This document shows, piece by piece, positions 45,101 to 57,162 of a stretch of 64,000 nt of DNA. The DNA lies in the NCBI GenBank assembly GCA_010909165.1, contig VJWM01000107.1, positions 186,001 to 250,000 on the forward strand. The letters are read 5' to 3'. Positions within the stretch are counted from its first letter, which is position 1. Every line of letters begins with the position of its first letter. The DNA is from Anthoceros angustus (Eukaryota > Streptophyta > Anthocerotopsida > Anthocerotales > Anthocerotaceae). A model generated the notes under the pieces. The model did not search any database, was not told the DNA's origin, and saw nothing but the letters and a program-made list of their open reading frames with translations. A program made the position numbers and the translations under genes.

Positions 45101-48100
45101 ATGTGCAATCGTGGCATACCTGCCTTGGAGAAGGGAATGGAGCTACATACTCAAATTAGAGAACAAGGGCTTGACTCTGATGTGTTTGTAGCAAGCAGTT
45201 TGGTCAACATGTATGCAAAATGTGGTAGCTTGGAAGATGCTCAGAGAGTGTTTGACAGACTTGGTAAAAAAGATGTGGTAACGTGGACTGCTCTAATAGC
45301 AGGATACTCCCAGCAGGGCATGGGCCAGGAAGCCCTTCGTCTGTACAGTGCTATGCAAGAAGAAGGCATCATTGTAGCTAATGCCATAACGTATGTGTGC
45401 CTTCTGCAGGCATGTGCAACTGTGGGCAGCCTGGCGCTGGAGAAGGGGAAGCAGCTTCATACACAAATTAGACGACGAGGATATGAAGCAGATGTGTTTG
45501 TAGCCAACAGTTTGGTGAATATGTATGCAAAGTGTGGCAGCTTGGAAGATGCTCAGGAAGTGTTTGACGGGCTTGGTCAGAAGGACGTTGTGACATGGAA
45601 TGCAATGATCGCAGGCTATTCCCAGCAGGGCATGGGTCAGGAAGCCCTTCGCATCTACAGTCTTATGCAAGGAGAAAGCAACGCTGTTCCAGATTCTGTG
45701 ACATTTTGTGCCTTTTGCAGGCATGTGCAATCGTGGCATACCTGCCTTGGAGAAGGGAATGGAGCTACATACTCAAATTAGAGAACAAGGGCTTGACTCT
45801 GATGTGTTTGTAGCAAGCAGTTTGGTGAACATGTATGCAAAATGTGGTAGCTTGGAAGATGCTCAGAGAGTGTTTGACAGACTTGGTAAAAAGATGTGGT
45901 AACGTGGACTGCTCTAATAGCAGGATACTCCCAGCAGGGCATGGGCCAGGAAGCCCTTCGTCTGTACAGTGCTATGCAAGAAGAAGGCATCATTGTAGCT
46001 AATGCCATAACGTATGTGTGCCTCCTGCAGGCATGTGCAAGTGTGGGCATCTCAGCTTTGGAGACAGGGAGGCAGATTCATCTGCAAATAAGAGAACAGG
46101 GTCATCAAGCTGATGTGTATGTAGCCAACAGTCTGGTAACATGTATGCAAAATGTGGCAGCTTGGAAGATGCCCAGATAGTATTTGATGGACTTGGTCAA
46201 AAAGATGTGGTGACATGGACTGCTCTGATTGCAGGCTATTCCCAGCGGGGCAGGGGCCAAGAAGCCCTCCGTTTGTACAGTATTCTGCAAGAGGAAGGCA
46301 TTGCTGTCCCAAACTCCGTGACGTTTGTGTGTCTCCTGCAGGCATGTGCAAATGTGGGCGCCCCGGCATTAGAAAAGGGGAAGCAGCTTCATGCGCAAAT
46401 TCGAGAAGGAGGACATCAAGCTGATGTGTTTGTGGCCAGCAGTTTGGTGAACATGTACGCTAAGTGTGGCAGCCTGGAAGAGGCTCAGAGAGTGTTTGAC
46501 GGACTTGGCCAGAAAGAGGTGGTGACTTGGACTGCTCTAATTGCAGGGTATTCCCATCAGGGAAGGGGCCAAGAAGCTCTTCGTCTGTACAGTGCTATGC
46601 AACAAGAAAGCATTGCGGTACCCGATTCTGTGACATTTGTGTGTCTCCTGCAGGCTTGTGCAAGTATTGGCACCCCAGCTGTGGAGAAGGGGAAGCAGCT
46701 TCATTCACAAATAAGAGAACGAGGTTATCAAACTGATGTAGCCAACAGTTTGGTGAGCATGTATGCAAAGTGTGGCAGCCTGGAAGATGCTCAGGAAGTG
46801 TTTGACGGGCTTGGTCAGAAGGACGTTGTGACATGGAATGCAATGATCGCAGGCTATTCCCAGCAGGGCATGGGTCAGGAAGCCCTTCGCATCTACAGTC
46901 TTATGCAAGGAGAAAGCAACGCTGTTCCAGATTCTGTGACATTTTGTGCCTTTGCAGGCATGTGCAATCGTGGCATACCTGCCTTGGAGAAGGGAATGGA
47001 GCTACATACTCAAATTAGAGAACAAGGGCTTGACTCTGATGTGTTTGTAGCAAGCAGTTTGGTCAACATGTATGCAAAATGTGGTAGCTTGGAAGATGCT
47101 CAGAGAGTGTTTGACAGACTTGGTAAAAAGATGTGGTAACGTGGACTGCTCTAATAGCAGGATACTCCCAGCAGGCATGGGCCAGGAAGCCCTTCGTCTG
47201 TACAGTGCTATGCAAGAAGAAGGCATCATTGTAGCTAATGCCATAACGTATGTGTGCCTTCTGCAGGCATGTGCAACTGTGGCAGCCTGGCGCTGGAGAA
47301 GGGAAGCAGCTTCATACACAAATTAGACGAGGATATGAAGCAGATGTGTTTGTAGCCAACAGTTTGGTGAATATGTATGCAAAGTGTGGCAGCTTGGAAG
47401 ATGCTCAGAGTGTGTTCGACGGACTTGGTCACAAGGATGTGGTAACATGGAATGCCTTGATAGCAGGGTACTCCCAGAAGGCATGGGCCAGGAAGCCCTT
47501 TGTCTCTACGGTGTTATGCAAGAAGAGGGCCTTGCTGTACCGGATTCCGTGACATTCTTGTCTCTCCTGCAAGCATGTGCAAGTGTGGGCCCTTCAGCCT
47601 TGCAGAAGGGAAGCAGCTTCATGCACAGATTAGAGGACGAGGATATCAAGGTGATGTGTTTGTAGCCAACAGTTTGGTGAACATGTACGCAAAGTGTGGC
47701 AGCCTGGAAGATGCTCAGGAAGTGTTTGACGGGCTTGGTCAGAAGGACGTTGTGACATGGAATGCAATGATCGCAGGCTATTCCCAGCAGGCATGGGTCA
47801 GGAAGCCCTTCGCATCTACAGTCTTATGCAAGGAGAAAGCAACGCTGTTCCAGATTCTGTGACATTTTGTGCCTTTGCAGGCATGTGCAATCGTGGGCAT
47901 ACCTGCCTTGGAGAAGGGAATGGAGCTACATACTCAAATTAGAGAACAAGGGCTTGACTCTGATGTGTTTGTAGCAAGCAGTTTGGTCAACATGTATGCA
48001 AAATGTGGTAGCTTGGAAGATGCTCAGAGAGTGTTTGACAGACTTGGTAAAAAAGATGTGGTAACGTGGACTGCTCTAATAGCAGGATACTCCCAGCAGG

Positions 48101-49775
48101 CATGGGCCAGGAAGCCCTTCGTCTGTACAGTGCTATGCAAGAAGAAGGCATCATTGTAGCTAATGCCATAACGTATGTGTGCCTTCTGCAGGCATGTGCA
48201 ACTGTGGGCAGCCTGGCGCTGGAGAAGGGGAAGCAGCTTCATACACAAATTAGACGACGAGGATATGAAGCAGATGTGTTTGTAGCCAACAGTTTGGTGA
48301 ATATGTATGCAAAGTGTGGCAGCTTGGAAGATGCTCAGAGTGTGTTCGACGGACTTGGTCACAAGGATGTGGTAACATGGAATGCCTTGATAGCAGGGTA
48401 CTCCCAGAAGGGCATGGGCCAGGAAGCCCTTTGTCTCTACGGTGTTATGCAAGAAGAGAGCGCCAGCATACCGGATTCCGTGACATTCTTGTCTCTCCTG
48501 CAAGCATGTGCAAGTGTGGGCCCTTCAGCCTTGCAGAAGGGGAAGCAGCTTCATGCACAGATTAGAGGACGAGGATATCAAGGTGATGTGTTTGTAGCAA
48601 ACAGTTTGGTGAACATGTACGCAAAGTGTGGCAGCTTAGAAGACGCTCAGAGAGTATTTGACCATCTGGAGCGAAAGGATGTGGTGGCGTGGACTTCTCT
48701 AATTGGAGGTTATTCCCAGCAGGGCATGGGCCAGGAAGCCCTTCGTTGTTACGCTTCCATGCAAGAAGAGGGCCTTGCTGTACCGGATTCCATGACTTTT
48801 GCGTGCCTCCTGCAGGCATGTGCAGATGTGTCAGCTCTGCACCTGGGAAGGCAGCTGCATGCACAAATTGAAGCTGATGGCCTTCAAGGTGATGCATTTG
48901 TAGCCAGCAGTTTGATAAACATGTACGGAAAGTGCGGGAGCATGGTTGATGCACAGCAGGTGTTTGATGCGTTGCCCGAACAAGACGTTGTTGCCTGGAG
49001 CGCACTGATTGCAGGCTACACGTCTCAAGGAGACAGTGAAGCGGTCTTCGACCTGGTCCAGAGAATGAGAGAGGAAGGCATACAACCAGTCGACATCACA
49101 TTCCTGAGTGTACTAACAGCGTGCAGTCACGCAGGTCTACTCGATAACGGGAGAGAGTACTTTGATGCCATGAGCAGAGACTATGGCCTCACTCCTACAG
49201 TGGACCACTACACATGCATGGTGGATATCCTGGGCCGTGCAGGCCGGCTGGAGGAGGCACTATCTTTGGTAAGCACAATGCCTGTATCCCCTAATGCTGC
49301 AATTTGGCACACACTTTTGGGTGCTTGTCGAAAGTGGAGCAACCTGGAGGTCGGACGCCATGCTTTCGACCAAGCTGTAAGGCTAGACAAGAAAGACGCT
49401 GCAGCATATGTGTTGATGTCGACTATATACACCGGTGTCCATATGTGGGAGCAGGCCCAGGAGATGCAGGCAAGGAGAACCAAATTGAAGGCATGGAAGC
49501 AGCCGGGACAAAGCTGGTGGACAGACGTGGATGGACTAGTGCATAGTTTTTTGGTCGGGGATGGGGAAACACCCAAAATCCCAGCAAGGCAAGAACAGTC
49601 AGTTTCCAAATTGAGGAAGGAAGGATATTTGCCGATTGCTAATTGCACCCCAATGGCAGGACATCCCTATGCCCTGTTTCTAAACTCATCACCTGCAGAG
49701 CTATCATGCGATTTCAAGAAATACGGTTCGTGCGGCTCAAGCGACAAAATTGGCTACGTCATATGCCCCAAATAG
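42200..49775 (+). CDS. PLS-class PPR protein with scrambled repeat array and several frameshifts (PPR2)
   Basis: This is the sister of PPR1, on the opposite strand. The first 820 codons (42200-44659) are open: an N-terminal leader aligned to PPR1, then triplets at 312 bp spacing. From 44633 the frame breaks repeatedly until about 48097, after which it is open to the stop at 49775. The last part includes two more divergent triplets, an E region (EQAQEMQARRTK, PGQSWWTDVDGLVHSFLVGD) and a short truncated tail without any DYW domain. Eight distinct triplet types can be told apart, and joining the first part to the last copy of type F (with one restored base) would give one continuous protein of about 1,390 residues. 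Whether the intervening 3.4 kb is real is doubtful. No introns are evident. Confidence 0.75.
43029..48920 (+). repeat. 312 bp PPR triplet array, about 19 blocks in recycled order
   Basis: MYxKCGS-encoding block starts are at 43029, 43340, 43652, 43964, 44276, 44588, 44899, 45209, 45521, 45831, 46141, 46453, 46759, 47068, 47373, 47683, 47992, 48303 and 48615. By sequence type they read A B C D E F/D E F E F/B C D E F G E F G H. Spacing is 311-312 bp up to 44588 and drops to 305-312 bp in the interior. Confidence 0.9.
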
Positions 49776-50791
49776 CAGTGCTAAGGATCTATTAGCGCCA
49801 ATGCCAATTCAAGGACTCTTAATATTTTGTCTGTGCTGATTAAAATCTTATACAGAGGTATATCCTGTCTGGCATGAAGCAATGGAATCAGTATTGCGGA
49901 AGTGGATCCTGAGGGTGGCTGCTACACAACATTCGGTAAGACAATTTCCTGGCCACGGTGCACATGAAAGCAATCATTTATCTGCTGGAGTCATATATGA
50001 AGAACGCTGATACACTGGCACGCACTCAAGGAGGGACTCGCTAGGTAGTCAGTTTTTCGACTTGCCTTTATCTTGTTCAGCAACTAGCTGTTTGCCCTCT
50101 AAGGATTGGAGGAAATCCACTTCAGCGTCTTTGGTCTTGACCATCTTATCCGCACCTTTTGGACCAGATTCAACTCCTCGTACAGCAAGGAGCTCGGCCT
50201 CAGGAAACATATCACTCCTGAAGCAGCACCAGAATTATTGTGTGCACTGGAGGCCAGGTATGCTCCTACAAGACGTCACCTCCAAAAGTTGATTATCTGC
50301 ATCAGAACTGCTCGGTTATATAGCTTCTGCTCATCTTTATACTTCACTATGCCTAACTTCGTCTCAATGTGCCTTCTTGCAATTGTCTAGTAAGTTTGTG
50401 AGCAGAGCATTGTATGCTGGATCTGTGCATTCGGGTAACCATTGTAAAGGTTGTAAAGCATTTTTCAAGGTGAAGTAGCAATATTCATCTCCGTTGTCGC
50501 TTCTTCGAGGAGGATAAGTTGCAGAGCTGCATCACCCGGAAGTTGCAGAGGAGCTGCATTCGCAAATTGCAGGACAAGTTGCAAAGCCCAAAGAGTGATG
50601 TGTGAAAGGAGAGTTTATAATGAATTCAAGTTATGAAAATTGGAAGTTAAGACGTAAGAAGCTTCATCGTAAGAAATCTACCACTTTTTATATCCAACCA
50701 TGTTTTGTCCCATGGTTGTGGTGGCTGCCCTTGCACCACGTAGAGGAATTGTGATTAGTTTTTGTTTAGAGGTTTTCAAGAACTTAGGACG
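49776..50791. other. Intergenic, nothing recognised
   Basis: 3' flank of PPR2 up to the target site of the LTR retrotransposon. No coding signal that I can support. Confidence 0.5.
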
Positions 50792-50796
50792 TACCC

Positions 50797-51352
50797 AGTA
50801 ACAAAGCTGGCTTGAGTGCTTTGCAAGAAAGCTCCATGCAGAGGCATGTTTAGAAGAGCAGCTTACTAAGAGCATGTTAAGCATGCAGCCCTAGGAAGTG
50901 TGGTAGTAAATAATAGCTTAAAGCTTAAGTAAGTAGTTACTAAGATTGTAGCTAGGGCTTGAGTATAAAGGAGACCTCGCCTGGCTAAAGATGCCTCAGT
51001 TCAACCTTGAGAGCACTTGTTGCTTGGGTTGCCTTGAGAGCACTTGATGCTTGGGCTATGCCTTGAGAGCACTTGTTGCTTGGGCACAAGGGAGGCCGTG
51101 AAGGAGCTTTGGGAGGAGGTCAAGTGAAGAGAGAGCTAAGCTCCTAGCTTAGGCAAAGATGGGGAGTTCTCTAGCCCTCCACTCAGTGTTCTTGTTGACT
51201 CGTGATCTAAGAATAAAGAGCGCAAGAGTGTCGTCTGAGTCCTCCTAGAAGAGGAGGGCGGCTACTTGGAGGCCTAGTCGTGTCCGTGTTGATTTATTAC
51301 CCTAGTTTGCTTCTAATGCGTGGTTTTCCCCACCCCGCTGAGAGGTGTTACT
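50797..51352 (+). repeat. 5' LTR
   Basis: It contains TATAAA at 50964, AATAAA at 51212 and an internal CCTTGAGAGCACTTG tandem motif (three copies). Compared with the 3' LTR it is mostly shorter by single bases or short runs. Confidence 0.95.
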
Positions 51353-51402
51353 TGTGGTATCGAGCATAGGTTGAAGCATCTTTGACTAGTACGCTAGTGG
51401 AG

Positions 51403-54400
51403 ATGGCAGATCCTGCTGAGCCAAGTAGAGTGGAAAGGGTACGCCGGAAGGATAAGGCCCCGCCACTGCCGTGGAAGAGCCACAAGCGAGTCCGCAAGTT
51501 GTGAGAACAGCGGAGGAAGGAACTTCGGAGCAGAGGACCGGCACCACCATAGAGGACCAGCTCCAAAAGATCATGAGGAGACTTGATGCCATGGATCAGG
51601 AGATTAAAGGCAGGCGAAAGCTCGTTGAAGAAGAGCCAGAAGAAGTGGAGCCTGAGCCTGAGAGCAGTACCGCCAAAAAGTCTAAGAAGTTGAGGCTGAG
51701 CATACAGGCCCCAAAGACTTACAAAGGCGAGCGTGACGTAGAGAAAATCAGTTCTTGGTTTTTCTCTTTGGAAGCGTACCTCGAATCATGCGGAGTGCCG
51801 CAAGATGAGTACGTGAAGCACGTCACGAATTTCTTAGAGGATTATGCTCTTACTTGGTGGAGGACTTACGTTGAGAACGTAAGGCAAGGCAATCGCAGAG
51901 CCACAATCTTCACATGGGCAGACTTCAAGCAAGCGCAACTCCGTTTCCAACCCGCTAATGCAACGAGTTTGGCGCGAAGGATGCTCGACAATGTCAAGCA
52001 TACCGGAACTTTGGGAGTATGTGAGTGAGTTTAGCTCTATTGTCTTGCAATGTCCAGAGATGCATGAGCGGGACAAACTCCACAAGTTTATCACGGCCTT
52101 AAGAGATGGGCTCAAAATAGGATAGCTTTTGACTAATCCTCAAACGCAAGAGGCCATGGCAGCAGATGCTATACCGGATATGTTTATTCAAGAGGCACCG
52201 TATCAAGAGGAAGATATCCTAGGTCTCGGGGTAGATCTAGAGGCGAGGACGAGCTACCACCACTGAATAGTGGAACCAATGAGACTCAAGAGGCCGAGCT
52301 AGAGGAGATAACAGGTCGTGGAAGACGAAAAGTGCCTAGCTCGGTGTGTACGATTGTGGAGAACAGGACACTTTGCTAGGAATTGTCCACATGTTGGAGC
52401 TCCCAACTTGAATTTGCTTGCCAATCCACTGCTCCAAGAGCCGGATTCAAGAACTTCCCGAGGAGCCCAGGTGGCCGGGGCCACATGTTGTGAAGACATG
52501 TGGTGAGTCATCTAGTGTCAAGGATGACACTATAATGAGGAAGGTGGAGATCTCATGTATATATGTGGGAAGATGAATGGCTTAGATGTAGAGTTGTTGT
52601 TGGATTGCACCACCCACAATTTTATAACTCCTAGTAAGGCAAGAGAGCTTGGTCTTGAATGGATGAAACTTCCACGCCATATGGAATCAAGCAAGCTAAA
52701 GGGACTCGCAATTTTTGGTGAATTGCATGGAGTAAAGCTGCAAGTCAAGCATGGCAAGGAAATGTGAGTTTCATCCGAGATGGATGACCATGATATCATC
52801 TTAGGCCCGGAGTGGATGAGATCCAATGAAGTGTATATGGATGTTAAGTCTCGCACTATTGAGATATCCAAGAAGCACAAGGTGAGTTGTGCTAGTGTTA
52901 GCCGAAGCTTGAGACTCCATCAAGACAATTTCAAAAGAGAGCTTAAGAAGGATCTCGGAAAAGAAGGAGCTATACTTAGTTGTACTCCAAGGACTAGAGG
53001 ATGGTCTAGAAGAAGATTCCACAGAGGTGAAAGACATCCCAAAAGAAGTACAAGCTATACTGGATGAGTTCAAGGATTTGATGCCAGATGAGTTGCCACC
53101 ATTGCCGTCTCGCAGAGTAGTAGATCATGAGATTGACTTGAAGCCAGGGAGTACGCCTCCTTCAAGAGCACCGTATAGATTGTCACTGGATGAGTTGCAA
53201 GAGCTCAAGCGACAACTATCCAACCTGTTGGCAAAGGGATATGTCAGAGTTTCTAAGTCTCCTTTTGGTGCGCCTGTATTGTTCACGCAAAAGAATGGAG
53301 GACTCGATTGTGTCCGGATTACGAGCTCGAATCGACATAATCAAGAATGCATATCCTTTGCCTAGAATGGATGATATGTTCGACAGTTGAAGGGTGCCAA
53401 GTATTTCACCGTCGGATCCGATGGCGGTACTATCGGATCGATTGCCGAGGGCATGAGTACAAAAGCTTGTAGGACCGTGTATGGGGCTTTTGAATTTGGT
53501 CATGCCATTTGGACTTACTAATGCACCGCCACATTTTACACTTATGAATACTATATTCATAGATCCGTGGACAAGTGTGTTGTAATCTATCCGGATGACA
53601 TTTTGATCTTTAGCCATACCTTGAGGAACATGTCAACACTTAAGAGAAGTGTTACAAAAGCTAAGAGAGAATTCTTTGTTCTTGGCAATCAAGAAGTGTG
53701 ATTTCGCCAAGACAGATTCCATTCTTAGGTTTTATTGTCTCTGAGGGCATCGTGATGGATCCCGATAAAGTTAAAGCCATTCAAGATTGGCACTAACATT
53801 CATGAGGTACGGAGCTTTATGGGTTTGGCTTCTGTGTACAGGAGGTTTGTACATATGTTTGCTAAGATAGCAGCCCCCATAACTGACCTCTTGAAGACAT
53901 CAAAAGCTTGGAAGTGGGATGCTGATTGTCAAGCAGCCTTTGAATACTTAAAAGAAGTTGAGTACTACTCCGGTGTTGGGAATGTATGACCCCAAGAAAG
54001 ATGTAGAAGTGTATTGTGATGCCTCAGACATGGCTATAGGTGGAGTTTTGATGCAGGACCAAAAGCCGTTAGCTTTTGAGTCAAGGAAGTTGCATCCTTA
54101 TGAGATGAAGTATCCCACCTATGAGAAGGAAATGACCGCCATCCACCGCCTAAAGGCTTGGAGGCACTATCTCTTGGGTAGGTCTTTTGTGTCTAATCGA
54201 TAATATCAAGACAACATACTTCTCCAACCATTGAAGTTGAATGCGAGGCAAGCTAGATGGCGTGATTCCTAGCTATGTATGATGTGACTCAAATACAAAC
54301 TGGAAAGGAGAATAAGGTTGCGATGCGTTGAGTCGCAAAGCAGTCAAGGAAGTAAGGCAATGGCAAGTGTGATTGAGCCTGTGGATACTCACAAAGAGAT

Positions 54401-55790
54401 TAAGGAAGCTTATCTCGCAAGATCCGTGCGATCTGGATGAATGGGGTGGCGAGAAAGGAAGCAAGTTCAAACTCGAGATGGTTTGTTGATATACAAATGT
54501 AAGAGAGTTGTGATTCCTAACTCAGAGGCTTGAAGAAGAAGTTACTTCAATGTCATGATGTGCCAAGTCTGGTCACTGGAGGTGATTCAACTTATGAGAA
54601 GTTGAAGAAGTCGCTTTATCGGCGAGGAATGTATCAAGATACATTAGACTATGTCAAGGCATGTCTTTTGTTTGTCGGCCAGGATAAGGTAGAAACAGCT
54701 AAACCAAGAGGTTTGTTACTACCTATTCCAAGAGGGCCATGGAAAAGTATTTCTATGGACTTCATCATGCCTTTGCCTCCCGAATGGTTATACAGCTATC
54801 ATGACAGTGGTGGATAGGTTCACCAGGCAAGCGCACTTCATCCCCACCAAGAAGCGAGTGACCGCTTCTGAGGCAGCCAACTTGTTCAAGAAGTATATGT
54901 ACAAGTATCATGGCTTGCCCGTGCAGATTGTGAGTGATAGAGATCCAAGACTCACAGGAGAATTCTGGCAACACTTGATGAGAAGTTTGAATGTGCAGTT
55001 ATGCATGAGTACTGCATACCATCCAGATACTGATGGGCTAACAGAGCGAGTCAACCGAATCCAAGAAGAATACTTGAGGCACTATGTGCAGATTGATCAG
55101 AGAGATTGGGCTGATCATCTTGATGATGAAGAGTTTTGTTACAATAACACTGTACATAGCTCCTTGGGATATAGTCCCTTTGAGATGAGTGGAAACTCAG
55201 CGCTGGATGTAGTATCCATGCTAAATGCTGAAGTTTTCGATACTACCACTGGAGATCCACGCCAATTTGTTGAGCAGCTGAAGGCTAGGCATGAGATTGC
55301 CAAAAAGATATTAGCCAAGGCTCAAGCACGTCAGAAGAGATATGCTGATAAGCACGGAGAGAAACTGTCTTCAATGTTGGGGATAAGGTTTGGGTGAAAT
55401 TGAAGCATTTCACACTGCCCCAAGGTTTGTCTCTAAAGTTGAGGCCAAAGTATGGAGGTCCTTATGTTGTCCTTAAGCGCATTGGAGAAGTCGCTTATAA
55501 GTTGGACTTGCCTGACTGGATTTTTGCACACAATGTGTTTCATGTATCAATGCTGAAGCCATTTGTGCCAGGCAAGGAGAAAGAGGACATGGACAGGAAG
55601 AAGTACGATCCTCGCAAAGATGATCAAGGACTGCGGGAGATTGAAGAATTCCTTGCAAAGGTAGCGTGGCTACGAGACGTGGAACTCTACCACAATACAT
55701 GGTAAAGTTGCGTGGGATCTCAATACCAGTTTGGGTAACACTAGAGGATATCCAGAAAGGCTCCTGGATGATTGCTCGTTACACTGGTTA
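51403..55790 (+). pseudogene. gag-pol region of the LTR retrotransposon, multiple frameshifts
   Basis: The likely gag start is the ATG at 51403, with a frame change before 51471. Gag continues to about 52028 (WFFSLEAYLESCGV, LTWWRTYVENV). A CCHC knuckle lies near 52345-52395 in a shifted frame (GHFARNCP). The protease segment at 52555 reads LLLDCTTHNF, lacking the D-S/T-G active site. Reverse transcriptase starts at about 53027 and reaches YPDDILIF (a YxDD box) near 53590 in broken frames. RNase H is at 53958-54203 (EVYCDASDMAIGGVL). Integrase is at 54530-55397, with DRFTRQAHFIP, VSDRDPRLTGEFW and TDGLTERVNR (DDE residues visible). A tail at 55394-55790 has FHVSMLKPFVPG and a weak chromodomain-like stretch. 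It cannot encode an intact polyprotein as sequenced. Confidence 0.88.
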
Positions 55791-55826
55791 TCACTGAGGG
55801 CAGTGATTCTTCCTAGTGGGGGAGGA

Positions 55827-56396
55827 AGTAACAAAGCTGGCTTGAGTGCTTTGCAAGAAAGCTCCATGCAGAGGCATGTTTAGAAGAGCAGCTTACTAAG
55901 AGCATGTTAAGCATGCAGCCCTAGGAAGTGTGGTAGTAAATAATAGCTTAAAGCTTAAGTAAGTAGTTACTAAGATTGTAGCTAGGGCTTGAGTATAAAG
56001 GAGACCTCTGGCTAAAGATGTCACCAACCTTGAGAGCACTTGTTGCTTGGGTTGCGCCTTGAGAGCACTTGATGCTTGGGCTATGCCTTGAGAGCACTTG
56101 ATGCTTGGGTAAGCACGGAAGGGAGGCCGTGAAGGAGCTTTGGGAGGAGGTCAAGTGAAGAGAGAGCTAAGCTCCTAGCTTAGGCAAAGATGGGGAGTTC
56201 TCTCTAGCCCTCCATTGTATGTTCTTGTTGACTCGTGATCTAAGAATAAAGAGCGGGCAAGAGTCTTGTCTGCGAGTCCTCCTAGAAGAGGAGGGCGGGC
56301 TACTTGGAGGCCTAGTGCTGTGTCTGGTGTTGATTTATTACCCTAGTTTGCTTCTAACTGCGTGGTTTTTCCCCACCCCGTTGAGAGGGTGTTACT
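55827..56396 (+). repeat. 3' LTR
   Basis: 570 bp, beginning AGTAACAAAGCTGG and ending GTGTTACT, followed at once by the TACCC duplication. Confidence 0.95.
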
Positions 56397-56401
56397 TACC
56401 C

Positions 56402-57162
56402 TATCATTATCCTTAAAAGATTACTTTCTTCAATTTTAAGCAAGCCTTCATTACTATTCATCTTAAAGGATGGATTTTAAAGCCTTAAAACCTTCATTAC
56501 TATTCATTTTAATATTAATTATTACTAAATAAACCTGAATTCCAAAATATAAACTTATGAATTAGGACAGCTTAATTATAACTAAACAAACCTTAATTTG
56601 TGAGTTAGAACTGTACATGCCAACCTCGCTTGGGTCTACGTGTGTCCAGAGCCTTATAGGAGGAACACGTACATATAATTCATGAGAGAAGAGTACAACA
56701 CTCTCTCGGAGAGGGGCTCCCCGGATTCGAAGGTGCAGATGCACGCATTTCTTTTTTTCCGAGAAGTCCAGTCATTACCATTGATCAACATTGTGAGCTG
56801 TCTGATAGAGAGGCTAATTACTTGTGTAGATTGCATATACCAGCGTCCTTCTCTAACAACTTATGTACTCCACAAGACCCAACAACTTACTCCACAACAC
56901 CTGCACTGTTTGTCACCGGTGTGTGTTTCAGGCTTGATCTTACATAGCTCCTGCTGTGAATAGAAATCTTCTAGATCAAAATCTTCTAGATCATTGACAC
57001 GGAGGGCTGCACCACCACCGCTTACCAGCTGAAGTCCCACTCTCGGGTCAGTTCCTATACAGAGATGATCAACCGCTCCGGGGAACACTCCTATCCGCAG
57101 TTTTGCTAAGAGTACATAATTCGCTAAAACTCGGCAACATGATTAATTGGCCTGTCCTACGG
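56402..57162. other. AT-rich intergenic DNA
   Basis: Contains repeated CCTTCATTACTATTCAT-like words near 56450-56510. No gene is seen. The right part is 3' flank of the HGH1 homologue. Confidence 0.5.

Larger units (their letters stand above)
50797..56396 (+). mobile_element. Ty3/gypsy (chromovirus-type) LTR retrotransposon, full length but frame-broken
   Basis: The element is 5.6 kb and flanked by the 5 bp target duplication TACCC (50792-50796 and 56397-56401). LTRs of 556 and 570 bp begin AGTAACA and end TGTTACT, a perfect short inverted repeat. A tRNA-Met-like primer site (TGGTATCGAGC, one base short of the usual TGGTATCAGAGC) follows the 5' LTR after 2 bp, and a GGGGGAGGA polypurine tract precedes the 3' LTR. 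The gag, protease, reverse transcriptase, RNase H, integrase order and a weak chromodomain-like tail fit a chromovirus. It interrupts no gene; it lies between PPR2 and HGH1. Confidence 0.95.
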
